A DNA stretch of 64,000 nucleotides from Euryarchaeota archaeon UBA103 (lineage in GTDB: Archaea > Thermoplasmatota > Poseidoniia > Poseidoniales > Thalassarchaeaceae): assembly GCA_002506825.1 (NCBI GenBank), contig DAYH01000023.1:1-64000 (forward strand), given 5' to 3'. A program made the position numbers and the translations under genes. Below are positions 45,975-54,232 of the stretch, piece after piece (positions within the stretch are counted from its first letter, which is position 1; each line of letters opens with the position of its first letter). The notes under the pieces are model-generated. The model had not been told where the DNA came from and ran no database searches. It saw only the letters and a list, made by a program, of their open reading frames with translations.

Positions 45975-47075
45975 ATGAGCTTCTTAAGAGTGGCGGTAGT
46001 ATCCTTGATATTACTTTCCTCGGGATGTCTTGGACAAGGAGAAGGAGACCTTGAGTTTCTCGGAATAGAATACAGGGACCCTCCTGAAGCGCCAAATTTT
46101 GTTCTTTTCGACCAGAACGGAGATGTCTTTGAATTGATCGAACATGAAGGCAAGGTGATTGTTGTTGCATTCGTCTACACCGCATGTCCCGACATATGCC
46201 TGATAATTTCTTCTAACCTAGATTACGTAAACAAGAATCTTGGAGACAAATCAGATGATGTGGTGATAATTTCAGTGACAATTGACCCGGCCAGAGACAC
46301 CATCTCTCATCTATCTGAGTGGACTGATAGTAGGGGATATGAATGGTATCATCTGACAGGTCCGGTATCGACACTTCAGCAGACATACCGTTCATGGAAT
46401 GTCATAATCGATAACGAACACATATCTGCAAGTCAGCCTCCTGAAAGTGAGCTTAACAGACTGGTGTTGATGTACCCAGATAATTCTAGCTCAATTCTGG
46501 AACAGAAAGGATTCGGGAAGAACGGTTCTGATTTCATATCAGAAACAATGTCCGGATCAAACATCAGTAGCGATATTGGAAATGGACCGAATAGTTCGGG
46601 AACAATTGGCGAATGGACGTCTAACGAAGACTGGTCCTGGATTCTTCACTACTGGGACTCGGACAATGAAAGCTGGGTCACTTCTCAAGAGCCAAGCTCA
46701 ACCATCAACATGGGTATTGGGACTCACCTCGCATGGATGCCAAGCAATGCTAACATCAGTATGGCCCCTCCGGGGGAGGACTGTGATGGACATGGATGGA
46801 TTATGGGTTCTGGGAGCAGTGCTCACTGTATGTGTGATGACGGATATGAAAGATCTGATGCGGACTGGCTATCATGCTTCATCGAGGGATCTATCAGTGG
46901 TAACGACACTGGCTCGGAAGACCCACATGATGAGTCCCTTGGGGAGTATGAAGTTGGCCACTCCACCACCACATTCATTGTAGGGAAAGAGATGAGGAAG
47001 AGGGTTGCTTACTCTGGAATATTTTGGGATGCTGATAACTTCTTGCAAGATGTAATTACCCTCGCTGATGAGTGA
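45975..47075 (+). CDS. Second SCO1/SenC-family lipoprotein with a long insertion
   Basis: The 366-residue lipoprotein (LLSSGCLGQ) has the SCO motif in FVYTACPDICLII. The histidine strand (VGHSTTTFIVGKEMRKRV) lies much further on than usual because about 150 residues are inserted. The insert contains Asn/Ser-rich sequence, a WILHYWDSDNESWVTSQEPSSTI segment of about 25 residues, and an EGF-like CMCDDGY motif. It is probably a paralogue of the preceding SCO gene. It is the last gene before a T-rich terminator-like tract. Confidence 0.88.
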   Translation: MSFLRVAVVSLILLSSGCLGQGEGDLEFLGIEYRDPPEAPNFVLFDQNGDVFELIEHEGKVIVVAFVYTACPDICLIISSNLDYVNKNLGDKSDDVVIISVTIDPARDTISHLSEWTDSRGYEWYHLTGPVSTLQQTYRSWNVIIDNEHISASQPPESELNRLVLMYPDNSSSILEQKGFGKNGSDFISETMSGSNISSDIGNGPNSSGTIGEWTSNEDWSWILHYWDSDNESWVTSQEPSSTINMGIGTHLAWMPSNANISMAPPGEDCDGHGWIMGSGSSAHCMCDDGYERSDADWLSCFIEGSISGNDTGSEDPHDESLGEYEVGHSTTTFIVGKEMRKRVAYSGIFWDADNFLQDVITLADE

Positions 47076-47089
47076 TTCTCACCTTTCGA

Positions 47090-47107
47090 CACTTTTTTCG
47101 GGTTTTT
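47090..47107 (+). terminator. T-run terminator after the SCO cassette
   Basis: Runs of six (47093-47098) and five (47103-47107) T residues follow the second SCO stop at 47075, the usual form of an archaeal intrinsic terminator. The YHYH gene begins about 40 bases further on. Confidence 0.45.
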
Positions 47108-47147
47108 ACACTGTTCCAATTATATGCTATTTCATTCACTTGGGAAC

Positions 47148-49172
47148 ATGGCAGAAGATAATGGGATGGCGAGGTCGATATTTCTCTCGGCTCTGATGGT
47201 TACTAGCGTGATGACTGGCTTACTGTTCTTCGGTATTGAAGATGAGGGTTTGAACGACTCGCCAACTATTGACTCTGATGTCCCTGACACTATGTTGATT
47301 GGCGAGATTGAAACGGTGAATATAACAATCTCAGATGAGGAGATGGGGGGCCTGTCTGTCTTGATTACTCTGAACGGAGAGCAGGTCATGGACCCTCTTG
47401 ACGCTAATGGGGTTGTAACTTTGGATATTTCATCACTCGAAGTAGGCAGTCATGCACTTCAGGTAGTGGCCACCGATAGCCTTGGACAGGATTCAACATG
47501 GACCAAAGTTTTCTCCATTAATTACCCCGAAGAGAGTGGGACGATAATCACTCTCTCTGCGACTGAGCTTGAGATTGTAAGAGGTGGAATAGCTCCAATT
47601 AATGGGCAGGTCCTTCATGACTCTATCGAAACTTGCTCCCTAAGGTGGTCTACTGGAGATGTCTCCGAGTCGAGCCTGGGGCTTCCAATAGGCGAAGATG
47701 GCAGTTTCGAGCTAGAACTATCCAACATACAGGATAATACTACGTTGTCTCTATCGTCGGTATGCGGGGTTTGGACTGAAAGTTCATTCTTAGTAACAAC
47801 TACCATTACTGTAATCGAGGGAGTCACAGAAGGTTGTACTGATCCAAGTGCCAGTAACTATGACGAGGGCGCAGAAGAGGATGATGGATCCTGCGAATAT
47901 GAAAATGAGCCTGTTCCTGAATCGGGTTGTACTGATTCAAGTGCCAGTAACTATGACGAAGGCGCAGAAGAGGATGATGGATCCTGCGAATATGAAAATG
48001 AGCCTGTGGATAATGGAACTGGATCTCAGTCATGGTGGGAGGAAGTACTTCTTTGCGATTCTACCGAACAAGTAGAGCCCGTGGATGATTACAATACCAC
48101 GGAATCTGATAATCATCTTTGCCAATTGCGTTTTGAGATTGGAGAGACTGAGGTTGTAATCAGTTCTAATGGGATTCCTAATCATGATTTGGAGTCAGGG
48201 CCGGGTTGCTGTACCAGTGAGCAAGACCTGGAATGGAGGATTCCCCTTGTCCCCACCAACCAGACTGGGTGCGATCCTTCTATCTCTACAGATGGATGCA
48301 CGATGGCACCAGAGAGAGATGCTGTCGCCTTCGCTGTAAATGGAGTTCCCATCTTCGGACCTGAAGACGGCCCCGGAGGGGATGCAGTTGCAGGACATGA
48401 GGGGGAATATGAGGAAGATAGGCAACATATCTGGCTAGGGATATGTCACGGTCATTCAGGACCAGGTGGCGCTTATCATTACCACGCAGATGCAAATTGC
48501 GCACACTGGCACCCCGATGAAGATAGCAATCAAACATGGAGGGACTACAGTATTGACTCTTCTAGGTCCTTGTCTGAGCATTCACCTATTGTTGGATTCG
48601 CTTTTGATGGCTATCCCATATATGGATTCGTAGGCTGGGACGATGACGAGAACATATCTGAAATGAAATCATCATACCGTCTAAAGGAGGGGGAAACTGG
48701 TTACAATGGGATTGATGATTACGAGTATGTAGCAGGACTCGGCGATCTAGACTCTTGTAATGGGCACTTTGGACCCACTCCAGATTACCCCGAAGGAGTA
48801 TACCACTATCATACCACATGGGAGAATGGAGAGGGAGAGATTGGATTCCCCTATTTCATCAACTGCTACAGGGGCGAAGTATCCCTAGGAAGCGAGAATG
48901 GAGGAGGGGATGATGGGGTCGATTGCTCGGGACATGGAGATACATGGGGGCCGGGCATAGGCCCTCCTCCAGAAGGATGCGGAGGTGGCCCCCAGGGCCA
49001 GTCTTCCGACTTTTCTACAGCATTCGGAGCCATACATCGAATTGCCCCCCCTAGTGGAGGCATGTTAGCATTGATGCTACTGGGAGTTGTTTTTGTCAGA
49101 GTATTGGCATTTGCCCCAGTTTCTCCAAGTCGGGCTGGTATAATTGCCTTATATCGTCAAGCTCAAGTATGA
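47148..49172 (+). CDS. YHYH-domain surface protein with tandem calcium-loop repeats
   Basis: ATG 47148 or 47166 puts a signal anchor (SIFLSALMVTSVMTGLLFFG) near the N-terminus; ATG 47124 would add eight residues. Two Ig-like domains precede two near-identical GCTD.SASNYDEGAEEDDGSC repeats. The YHYH domain follows, with GAYHYHADANCAHWHPD and GVYHYHTTWENGEGEIGFPYF plus FAFDGYPIYGF. YHYH proteins are exported and uncharacterised; the His-rich core suggests metal binding. A C-terminal helix (GGMLALMLLGVVFVRVLAF) anchors it. The last 77 bases overlap the convergent pheS gene. Confidence 0.85.
   Translation: MAEDNGMARSIFLSALMVTSVMTGLLFFGIEDEGLNDSPTIDSDVPDTMLIGEIETVNITISDEEMGGLSVLITLNGEQVMDPLDANGVVTLDISSLEVGSHALQVVATDSLGQDSTWTKVFSINYPEESGTIITLSATELEIVRGGIAPINGQVLHDSIETCSLRWSTGDVSESSLGLPIGEDGSFELELSNIQDNTTLSLSSVCGVWTESSFLVTTTITVIEGVTEGCTDPSASNYDEGAEEDDGSCEYENEPVPESGCTDSSASNYDEGAEEDDGSCEYENEPVDNGTGSQSWWEEVLLCDSTEQVEPVDDYNTTESDNHLCQLRFEIGETEVVISSNGIPNHDLESGPGCCTSEQDLEWRIPLVPTNQTGCDPSISTDGCTMAPERDAVAFAVNGVPIFGPEDGPGGDAVAGHEGEYEEDRQHIWLGICHGHSGPGGAYHYHADANCAHWHPDEDSNQTWRDYSIDSSRSLSEHSPIVGFAFDGYPIYGFVGWDDDENISEMKSSYRLKEGETGYNGIDDYEYVAGLGDLDSCNGHFGPTPDYPEGVYHYHTTWENGEGEIGFPYFINCYRGEVSLGSENGGGDDGVDCSGHGDTWGPGIGPPPEGCGGGPQGQSSDFSTAFGAIHRIAPPSGGMLALMLLGVVFVRVLAFAPVSPSRAGIIALYRQAQV
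47832..48007 (+). repeat. Tandem 93-base duplication inside the YHYH gene
   Basis: Two copies, starting at 47832 and 47925, differ at only two of 83 compared bases (GATCC/GATTC and GACGAGGG/GACGAAGG). Each encodes a GCTD-x-SASNYDEGAEEDDGSCEYENEPV calcium-loop unit of 31 residues. Confidence 0.9.
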
Positions 49173-50595
49173 GCATTGCTAGCCTCTCTAGGCCCATGCC
49201 CCATGCACATACTGGCCATTCTGTGCCCAATGGCTCAGTTACTTCTGGGCGGAAAATTCCTGCCCCTCCAAGCTCAAGCCACTCGCCCCTCCAAAGAATG
49301 TCCACTTCAACACTAGGCTCAGTATATGGGAAGTAAGCCGGCCTTACTCTGACGTCACCGTATCCCATCTTGGAATAGAAAGTTTTGAGTGTCGTTATTA
49401 GCATTGGAAGATTGGCGTTTTCTTCGTGAATGATTCCTTCGATCTGGTGAAACTCTGGTAAATGAGTTCGGTCTATGGTTTCTTGTCTGAATACTCTTCC
49501 AATTCCAAAAACTCTTGAGGGCTCGCCTGGATTCTCTGCGATGTGCCTGACGGTATTCACAGTAGTGTGCGTCCTGAGAAGTCCCTTCTGGGCCTCTTCC
49601 CTATCGAATCTCCCTCCCCATCCCCTGCTTCCGGTATCGTGACCATGCTCGTGGACCTTCGACCATAAATCGAGATATTCTTCTCTGACCTCTACTTTTT
49701 CTGGGCTCGAGAGATAGAATGTGTCCTGCATTGTTCTTGCAGGATGAGATTGGGGTATGTACAATGCATCCATATTCCAACCTGCTGATTGTACGAAATT
49801 TCCCTCTATCTCGGAGAATCCCATTTCCAAGAAGACCTTTCTGATTCTTTCAATCAGGGCTTGCATGGGATGGGGCCTGCCGCCAGTAGGAGTTACAGTT
49901 GGTGCGTTGACATCGAAGGGCTTGAACTTGGCACCCCTCCAACTGTCCCCTTGTAAGAGCTCTGTGGTCACCTCCCCGATCATCTCAACATGGGATAGTA
50001 GTTCACTGTCTACTAATGCTCCCTCCTCGGTCAGAGACCATGTTCGGGAAACTTGGACGTCTACAGAAATTAGGCCCTTCCTACTCGAGAAGTGCCGTAT
50101 AAGTTGTGCACTCAGTTCTGAATCTTCGACACCGCGATTTGAAATCTTAGAAATAAAATCCTGTCTCTCGGAAATTATAGATGCTATAGCCCCTTCATCA
50201 TCGACGACTAGATTGCCAGACTCTAGTGTCATCCCAATTGATTTCAGAAGTCCTATTCCTGGTCCTGCTTCGTTTCTCTGAAACCCTGCTTGGAAAAGAT
50301 CCTCCATATTCCTCTTATCCTCATCGGACCCGATGTACCATTTCCAAATTCTTTCCTCTAGTAGCCCGTGTTCAAGTGCTTTTTTTCCCTCTGAGTCTAA
50401 TGAAATAGTCCTAATTTGAGTTTCAGATACAGTGACTAGTCCCAATTCCGACAATGATTGACCAGAACCGGCTACGTGGACTTGATCATTCCATCCTGTT
50501 GACTCAAGTAGTTCCTTGATTGCCCATTCTCTACTTGGATCGGTAAGCATGGCCCTGAGCATGGCTCTGTCATTATTGCTCAAATCCACAGTCAT
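49096..50595 (-). CDS. pheS: Phenylalanyl-tRNA synthetase alpha subunit
   Basis: The 499-residue archaeal-type PheS charges tRNA-Phe with PheT as partner (not in this window). The N-terminal winged-helix domains precede the class II core, where motif 2 is GIGRVFRQETIDRTHLPEFHQIEGIIHEE and motif 3 includes GMGLERLAMLILELDDIRQLY. The C-terminus lies inside the convergent YHYH gene by 77 bases. A 16-base hairpin lies just upstream of the start codon. Confidence 0.95.
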   Translation of the reverse strand: MTVDLSNNDRAMLRAMLTDPSREWAIKELLESTGWNDQVHVAGSGQSLSELGLVTVSETQIRTISLDSEGKKALEHGLLEERIWKWYIGSDEDKRNMEDLFQAGFQRNEAGPGIGLLKSIGMTLESGNLVVDDEGAIASIISERQDFISKISNRGVEDSELSAQLIRHFSSRKGLISVDVQVSRTWSLTEEGALVDSELLSHVEMIGEVTTELLQGDSWRGAKFKPFDVNAPTVTPTGGRPHPMQALIERIRKVFLEMGFSEIEGNFVQSAGWNMDALYIPQSHPARTMQDTFYLSSPEKVEVREEYLDLWSKVHEHGHDTGSRGWGGRFDREEAQKGLLRTHTTVNTVRHIAENPGEPSRVFGIGRVFRQETIDRTHLPEFHQIEGIIHEENANLPMLITTLKTFYSKMGYGDVRVRPAYFPYTEPSVEVDILWRGEWLELGGAGIFRPEVTEPLGTEWPVCAWGMGLERLAMLILELDDIRQLYQPDLEKLGQMPIL

Positions 50596-50611
50596 TAACT
50601 ACTCGATTAGG

Positions 50612-50627
50612 GCCTCACTATTGAGGC
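50612..50627 (-). other. Hairpin upstream of pheS
   Basis: GCCTCA-ctat-TGAGGC is a perfect six-pair stem with a four-base loop, 16 bases before the pheS ATG and 12 bases after the stop of the upstream zinc-ribbon gene. It could influence pheS translation or mark transcript processing; nothing more is shown. Confidence 0.4.
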
Positions 50628-50639
50628 TACCGAGAAAAA

Positions 50640-51047
50640 TCACTCTTCTTCCCACAGTAGGATTTCACATTTATCGCAGAAATATTTACTAGGCTTAGGG
50701 CCGTTCAAAATTTCTAAATTGCCGCATCTTCCACAAAGTATAGAAGTTTTCACAGGAGCAATCAGAGTAGTATCTACTCGGAACATTGGACCTCCTGCAT
50801 CGGGAAGTAAATCCGTATCTGGAGTCCAAGCCTGAATCTCCTCAGGATCAATTTCCTCAGTCTGGCCCATACCTATCGCGGCCATTAACAAAGCTAGTCC
50901 TGAAATGGAAATAGGAGCGGCTACGGCTAGCACTATACTTGAGGGGCCAGAGCTCAGAATTATTCCGCTTCCGACCACTATACAAGCCCAGCCCGATATA
51001 GCAAGGTTGACTCTACTGTTGTTCTGTTTGGTCACGCCCACGAACAC
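50640..51047 (-). CDS. Small membrane protein with C-terminal zinc ribbon
   Basis: The 135-residue protein has two hydrophobic helices (ISGWACIVVGSGIILS and VLAVAAPISISGLALLMAAIGM), a 30-residue acidic linker and a four-cysteine zinc ribbon (CGRCG...FCDKC). It ends ILLWEEE. It starts at GTG 51047; GTGs at 51041 and 51035 are equally possible. It is upstream of pheS on the same strand with 44 bases between. I do not recognise a function. Confidence 0.65.
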   Translation of the reverse strand: MFVGVTKQNNSRVNLAISGWACIVVGSGIILSSGPSSIVLAVAAPISISGLALLMAAIGMGQTEEIDPEEIQAWTPDTDLLPDAGGPMFRVDTTLIAPVKTSILCGRCGNLEILNGPKPSKYFCDKCEILLWEEE

Positions 51048-51124
51048 GCCAAGGGGTTCTACGCATCAAAGTCCCCCCTAATCGCCTATAGGTTTCAATA
51101 GTGGTTTGCCTTCCAAGGGTCGCC

Positions 51125-51201
<77 letters not shown>

Positions 51202-51242
51202 AAATACGTCAAGGTCAAAGGGCGGGAGCTAGACGGCGTTAT

Positions 51243-52112
51243 ATGGCGGCGATAGTTCTTGATGGGAAAGAAATAGCCCGTGAGATTGAAGAAGAGCTGA
51301 AGGGCCGAATTGGCGATTTATCGAAAGATGGTGTGACGCCCTGTCTTGCAGTCGTAATAGTCGGAAATGACCCAGCTTCTCACGTCTATGTCGGTGCAAA
51401 GGAGCGTGCTTGCGCACGGTTAGGAATTAGGAGCTTGCGAGTGGATATAGCCCCTGATGCCGAGTATGGGGAAGTTGTTTCAACAGTTAGGCGCCTCAAT
51501 GAAGATCCGGGGGTCAACGGGGTCCTAGTTCAGTCCCCACTTCCATCGGGAATGGATGAGATCTCAATCACAGATCTTATTGACCCAATCAAGGATGTTG
51601 ACGGCTTTCATGCGCAAAACCTTGGGAGGCTGGTTCAAGGAGATGTGAGTGGGTTGCTTCCCTGTACCCCTGCCGGAGTAATGCGGATGCTCGAAAGAGC
51701 AGAATTAGATTTGAGAGGGAAGAGAGCTGTCGTCATAGGACGTAGTAGGATAGTTGGTATGCCCCAGTCCCTCCTACTGGCGCAGAGAGGAGTAGATGCA
51801 ACAGTCACAATAGCTCATTCGAGAACTGCCGATATGGCTGATTTATGTCGGGATGCAGATTTGATAGTTGCCGCCGTTGGAAGTCCAAACATGATCACCG
51901 CAGAATGGGTAAAACCGGGAGCGACTGTTATTGATGTTGGTGTGAATCGTGTGGCTGATAATTCAGAGAAGGGGTACTATCTTACTGGGGACGTTCATCC
52001 TGATGTTTTGGATGTTGCTGGTGCCCTCTCTCCAGTCCCGGGGGGAGTGGGGCCGATGACTATCGCGATGCTGATGTCAAACACCGTCAGAGCTACTGAG
52101 ATGCAACATTGA
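51243..52112 (+). CDS. folD: Bifunctional methylene-THF dehydrogenase / methenyl-THF cyclohydrolase
   Basis: The 289-residue FolD interconverts 5,10-methylene-, methenyl- and 10-formyl-tetrahydrofolate. Landmarks: the YVGAKERACARLGI helix corresponding to the active-site YxxxK region, GVLVQSPLPSGMD, DVDGFHAQNLGRL, VIGRSRIVGMP and PVPGGVGPMTIAMLMSNT. It supplies formyl units for purine synthesis and completes the cycle served by GlyA and the glycine-cleavage proteins here. It follows tRNA-Thr closely and is convergent with sufT. Confidence 0.96.
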   Translation: MAAIVLDGKEIAREIEEELKGRIGDLSKDGVTPCLAVVIVGNDPASHVYVGAKERACARLGIRSLRVDIAPDAEYGEVVSTVRRLNEDPGVNGVLVQSPLPSGMDEISITDLIDPIKDVDGFHAQNLGRLVQGDVSGLLPCTPAGVMRMLERAELDLRGKRAVVIGRSRIVGMPQSLLLAQRGVDATVTIAHSRTADMADLCRDADLIVAAVGSPNMITAEWVKPGATVIDVGVNRVADNSEKGYYLTGDVHPDVLDVAGALSPVPGGVGPMTIAMLMSNTVRATEMQH

Positions 52113-52114
52113 TT

Positions 52115-52432
52115 TCAGAAAATACCCATGTCTATTCTGGCATCCTCTGATGCATGTTTCCTCGGATCCCAAAGAGGGGAGAATGTAAGATTGACATGTA
52201 CCGAGCCAACTCCTTCTGTCTGTTCAGTGGCCCTATGGACGGCCGCCATCAATTCTGGGGCAATTGGGCAACCAGGACTAGTTAGTGTCATATCCACCTC
52301 TATATGGGTGCCGCCATCTTTGTCCTCGGCCCTTATTCCATAAATTAGACCGAGCTCTATAACTGAAATTTTCATCTCAGGGTCCTCTACTGACCTCAGA
52401 GACTCCCTAACATCGGATTCTACAGACATCAT
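52115..52432 (-). CDS. sufT: SufT-like (DUF59/MIP18) iron-sulfur assembly protein
   Basis: The 105-residue protein is a DUF59 domain: VRESLRSVEDPEMKISVIELGLIYGI, the TLTSPGCPIAPELMAAV motif with its conserved cysteine, and VNLTFSPLWD. The family matures Fe-S proteins. It begins one base after the SufE stop, completing a sufS-sufE-sufT run on the minus strand, and its end is two bases from folD, which is convergent. Confidence 0.9.
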   Translation of the reverse strand: MMSVESDVRESLRSVEDPEMKISVIELGLIYGIRAEDKDGGTHIEVDMTLTSPGCPIAPELMAAVHRATEQTEGVGSVHVNLTFSPLWDPRKHASEDARIDMGIF

Positions 52433-52433
52433 A

Positions 52434-52862
52434 TCACATCAGGGTTGAGGCTTCTTCCTTCACTTTCTTGACCATGTTCATGAATCCATTGGCCCTGCTA
52501 GGAGTCAAAATCTGACTTAGTCCCATTTCTTCAACATATGAGGGATCGTGATTAGCCACCTCGCTAGGAGGGAGTCCATTTACTGCGATTGCAGTAATTG
52601 CCATCAGACCCTGTACAATCTGGGCATCTGCGCCCCCTTTGGCGACAAATCCACCTTGAGAGTCGAGACTGCATTCGACATGGGCCCTCGATTGGCATCC
52701 ATGGACCATGTTCTCGTCGTCCCATTCATCAATGGCTAGTGATGACGGATGCTTGTTAGCATACTCAAATAGCAGTTCATACCTCTCCATGGTATCGAAA
52801 CAAGATTGGAATCTATCGATGATACTAGTCACCTCTTCGGACCATTGGTCGGAGTCACCCAT
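52434..52862 (-). CDS. sufE: SufE-like sulfur acceptor protein
   Basis: ATG 52862 gives 142 residues starting MGDSDQWSEEVTSIID; a longer TTG start at 52907 overlaps sufS. The SufE features are DRFQSCFDTMERYELLFEYA, then VHGCQSRAHVECSLDSQGG with the persulfide-accepting cysteine, and QGLMAITAIAVNGLPPSEVAN. It takes sulfur from SufS and stimulates the desulfurase. A SufE partner is usual in bacteria but uncommon in archaea. Confidence 0.9.
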   Translation of the reverse strand: MGDSDQWSEEVTSIIDRFQSCFDTMERYELLFEYANKHPSSLAIDEWDDENMVHGCQSRAHVECSLDSQGGFVAKGGADAQIVQGLMAITAIAVNGLPPSEVANHDPSYVEEMGLSQILTPSRANGFMNMVKKVKEEASTLM

Positions 52863-52903
52863 GCCTGTGCGAAAGGCGATTAGGATTTCACAATTCTGGC
52901 GCT

Positions 52904-54133
52904 TCAACCAAATTTAGAAACGATTGATTCGAGATGGGTAACAAAAGCTTCAGCCTCTTCCATGGTATTGTATATCCAAACAGATGCACGATTGGTTGAG
53001 CCCACTCCCATAGCCTCCATCAGGGGCTGGGCGCAGTGATGCCCGGTCCTTACTGCAAAACCTCCAGCATCCAGCAAGTATCCTAAATCTTGGGCTTGGA
53101 TTGTATCGTGTAAGAAAGAGACAACCCCGATTGCTTCTTCCATCTCTGGGAATCCAAAGACTGTGATGCCGGGTATTTTACGCATCCTAGTGGCCATCCA
53201 TGAAGCGATACTCTGAACATGTTTGTGTGCCTCCTCGAAGTCGATATTCTCCTCTAGCCAGTCAACAGCTACTCCCCATCCAATTGCTTCTGCCATTCTT
53301 GGAGTTCCGGTCTCAAACATTGCATATCCTTCTTGGAACTGAGTCCCTTCTAGTGAGACCCTCTTGACTATCGATCCCCCCGTCAGGAATGGCCCCATTT
53401 CTGATAAAGCGTCTTTACTCACCAGAAGGCATCCTATTCCAGTGGGCCCGCCCATCTTGTGTGCCGCGACCGACAAGAAATCGGCGCCTAAGTCGTCGAA
53501 GAAGATCTTCTCATGAGGAGCCCCTTGGGCACTATCTATTGCCACTCTGGCACCCTGTGAATGTGCCATTTTGATAACTCTCTCAATATCATTCCTAACT
53601 CCTAGAACATTACTTACATGGCCCACACATACTAGTGATGATCCTTCAATTGCTACTTCCATGGCATCGTAGTCAAGAGTGAATTTTTCAGTATCTATTG
53701 GAACATATCTTAGCTCTATACCTCGTTCCTTGGATAGCTCTTGCCATGGAACAATATTTGCATGGTGCTCCATTTCCGTAGTTACTACTACATCGCCTTC
53801 ATTCAGATTGTATCTCGCCCACCCATATGCAACTAAGTTCATCGCCTCTGTAGCGCTACCAGTGTAAATCATCTGTCCCTCGGATGTTCCTAAGAACTTC
53901 GAAATCCTATCTCTGGCACCCTCGAGTGCCGCTGTAGATTCATCTGCTAGAGTATGATTTGCCCTGTGGGCATTTGCGTGATAGTTCTTGTAAAAATCGG
54001 ACATAGCATCAATGACAGCAAGTGGTTTCTGAGAGGTTGCGGCATTGTCAAAGTAGACTAGCTTTTTTCCATTCGGTAGTGTTCTCTGCAAGATTGGGAA
54101 CTGAGAACGAATCAATTCAACGTCTAGAGGCAT
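52904..54133 (-). CDS. sufS: Cysteine desulfurase (SufS type)
   Basis: The 409-residue PLP enzyme releases sulfur from cysteine for Fe-S assembly. The SufS landmarks are VYFDNAATSQKP, the PLP lysine in AAHKMGGPTGIG (Lys226), and the catalytic cysteine in RTGHHCAQP (Cys367). It is the first gene of the sufS-sufE-sufT run. The SufBCD scaffold genes are not in the window. Confidence 0.95.
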   Translation of the reverse strand: MPLDVELIRSQFPILQRTLPNGKKLVYFDNAATSQKPLAVIDAMSDFYKNYHANAHRANHTLADESTAALEGARDRISKFLGTSEGQMIYTGSATEAMNLVAYGWARYNLNEGDVVVTTEMEHHANIVPWQELSKERGIELRYVPIDTEKFTLDYDAMEVAIEGSSLVCVGHVSNVLGVRNDIERVIKMAHSQGARVAIDSAQGAPHEKIFFDDLGADFLSVAAHKMGGPTGIGCLLVSKDALSEMGPFLTGGSIVKRVSLEGTQFQEGYAMFETGTPRMAEAIGWGVAVDWLEENIDFEEAHKHVQSIASWMATRMRKIPGITVFGFPEMEEAIGVVSFLHDTIQAQDLGYLLDAGGFAVRTGHHCAQPLMEAMGVGSTNRASVWIYNTMEEAEAFVTHLESIVSKFG

Positions 54134-54232
54134 GGCATCTTCCCCATGTGCTGGTCGGGGTTCAGAATATCAATTCGACCGTGTAGAATTCTCAAGAAAT
54201 CCTTTCTAAGTTGATTTTTCAGGAATGGATTT

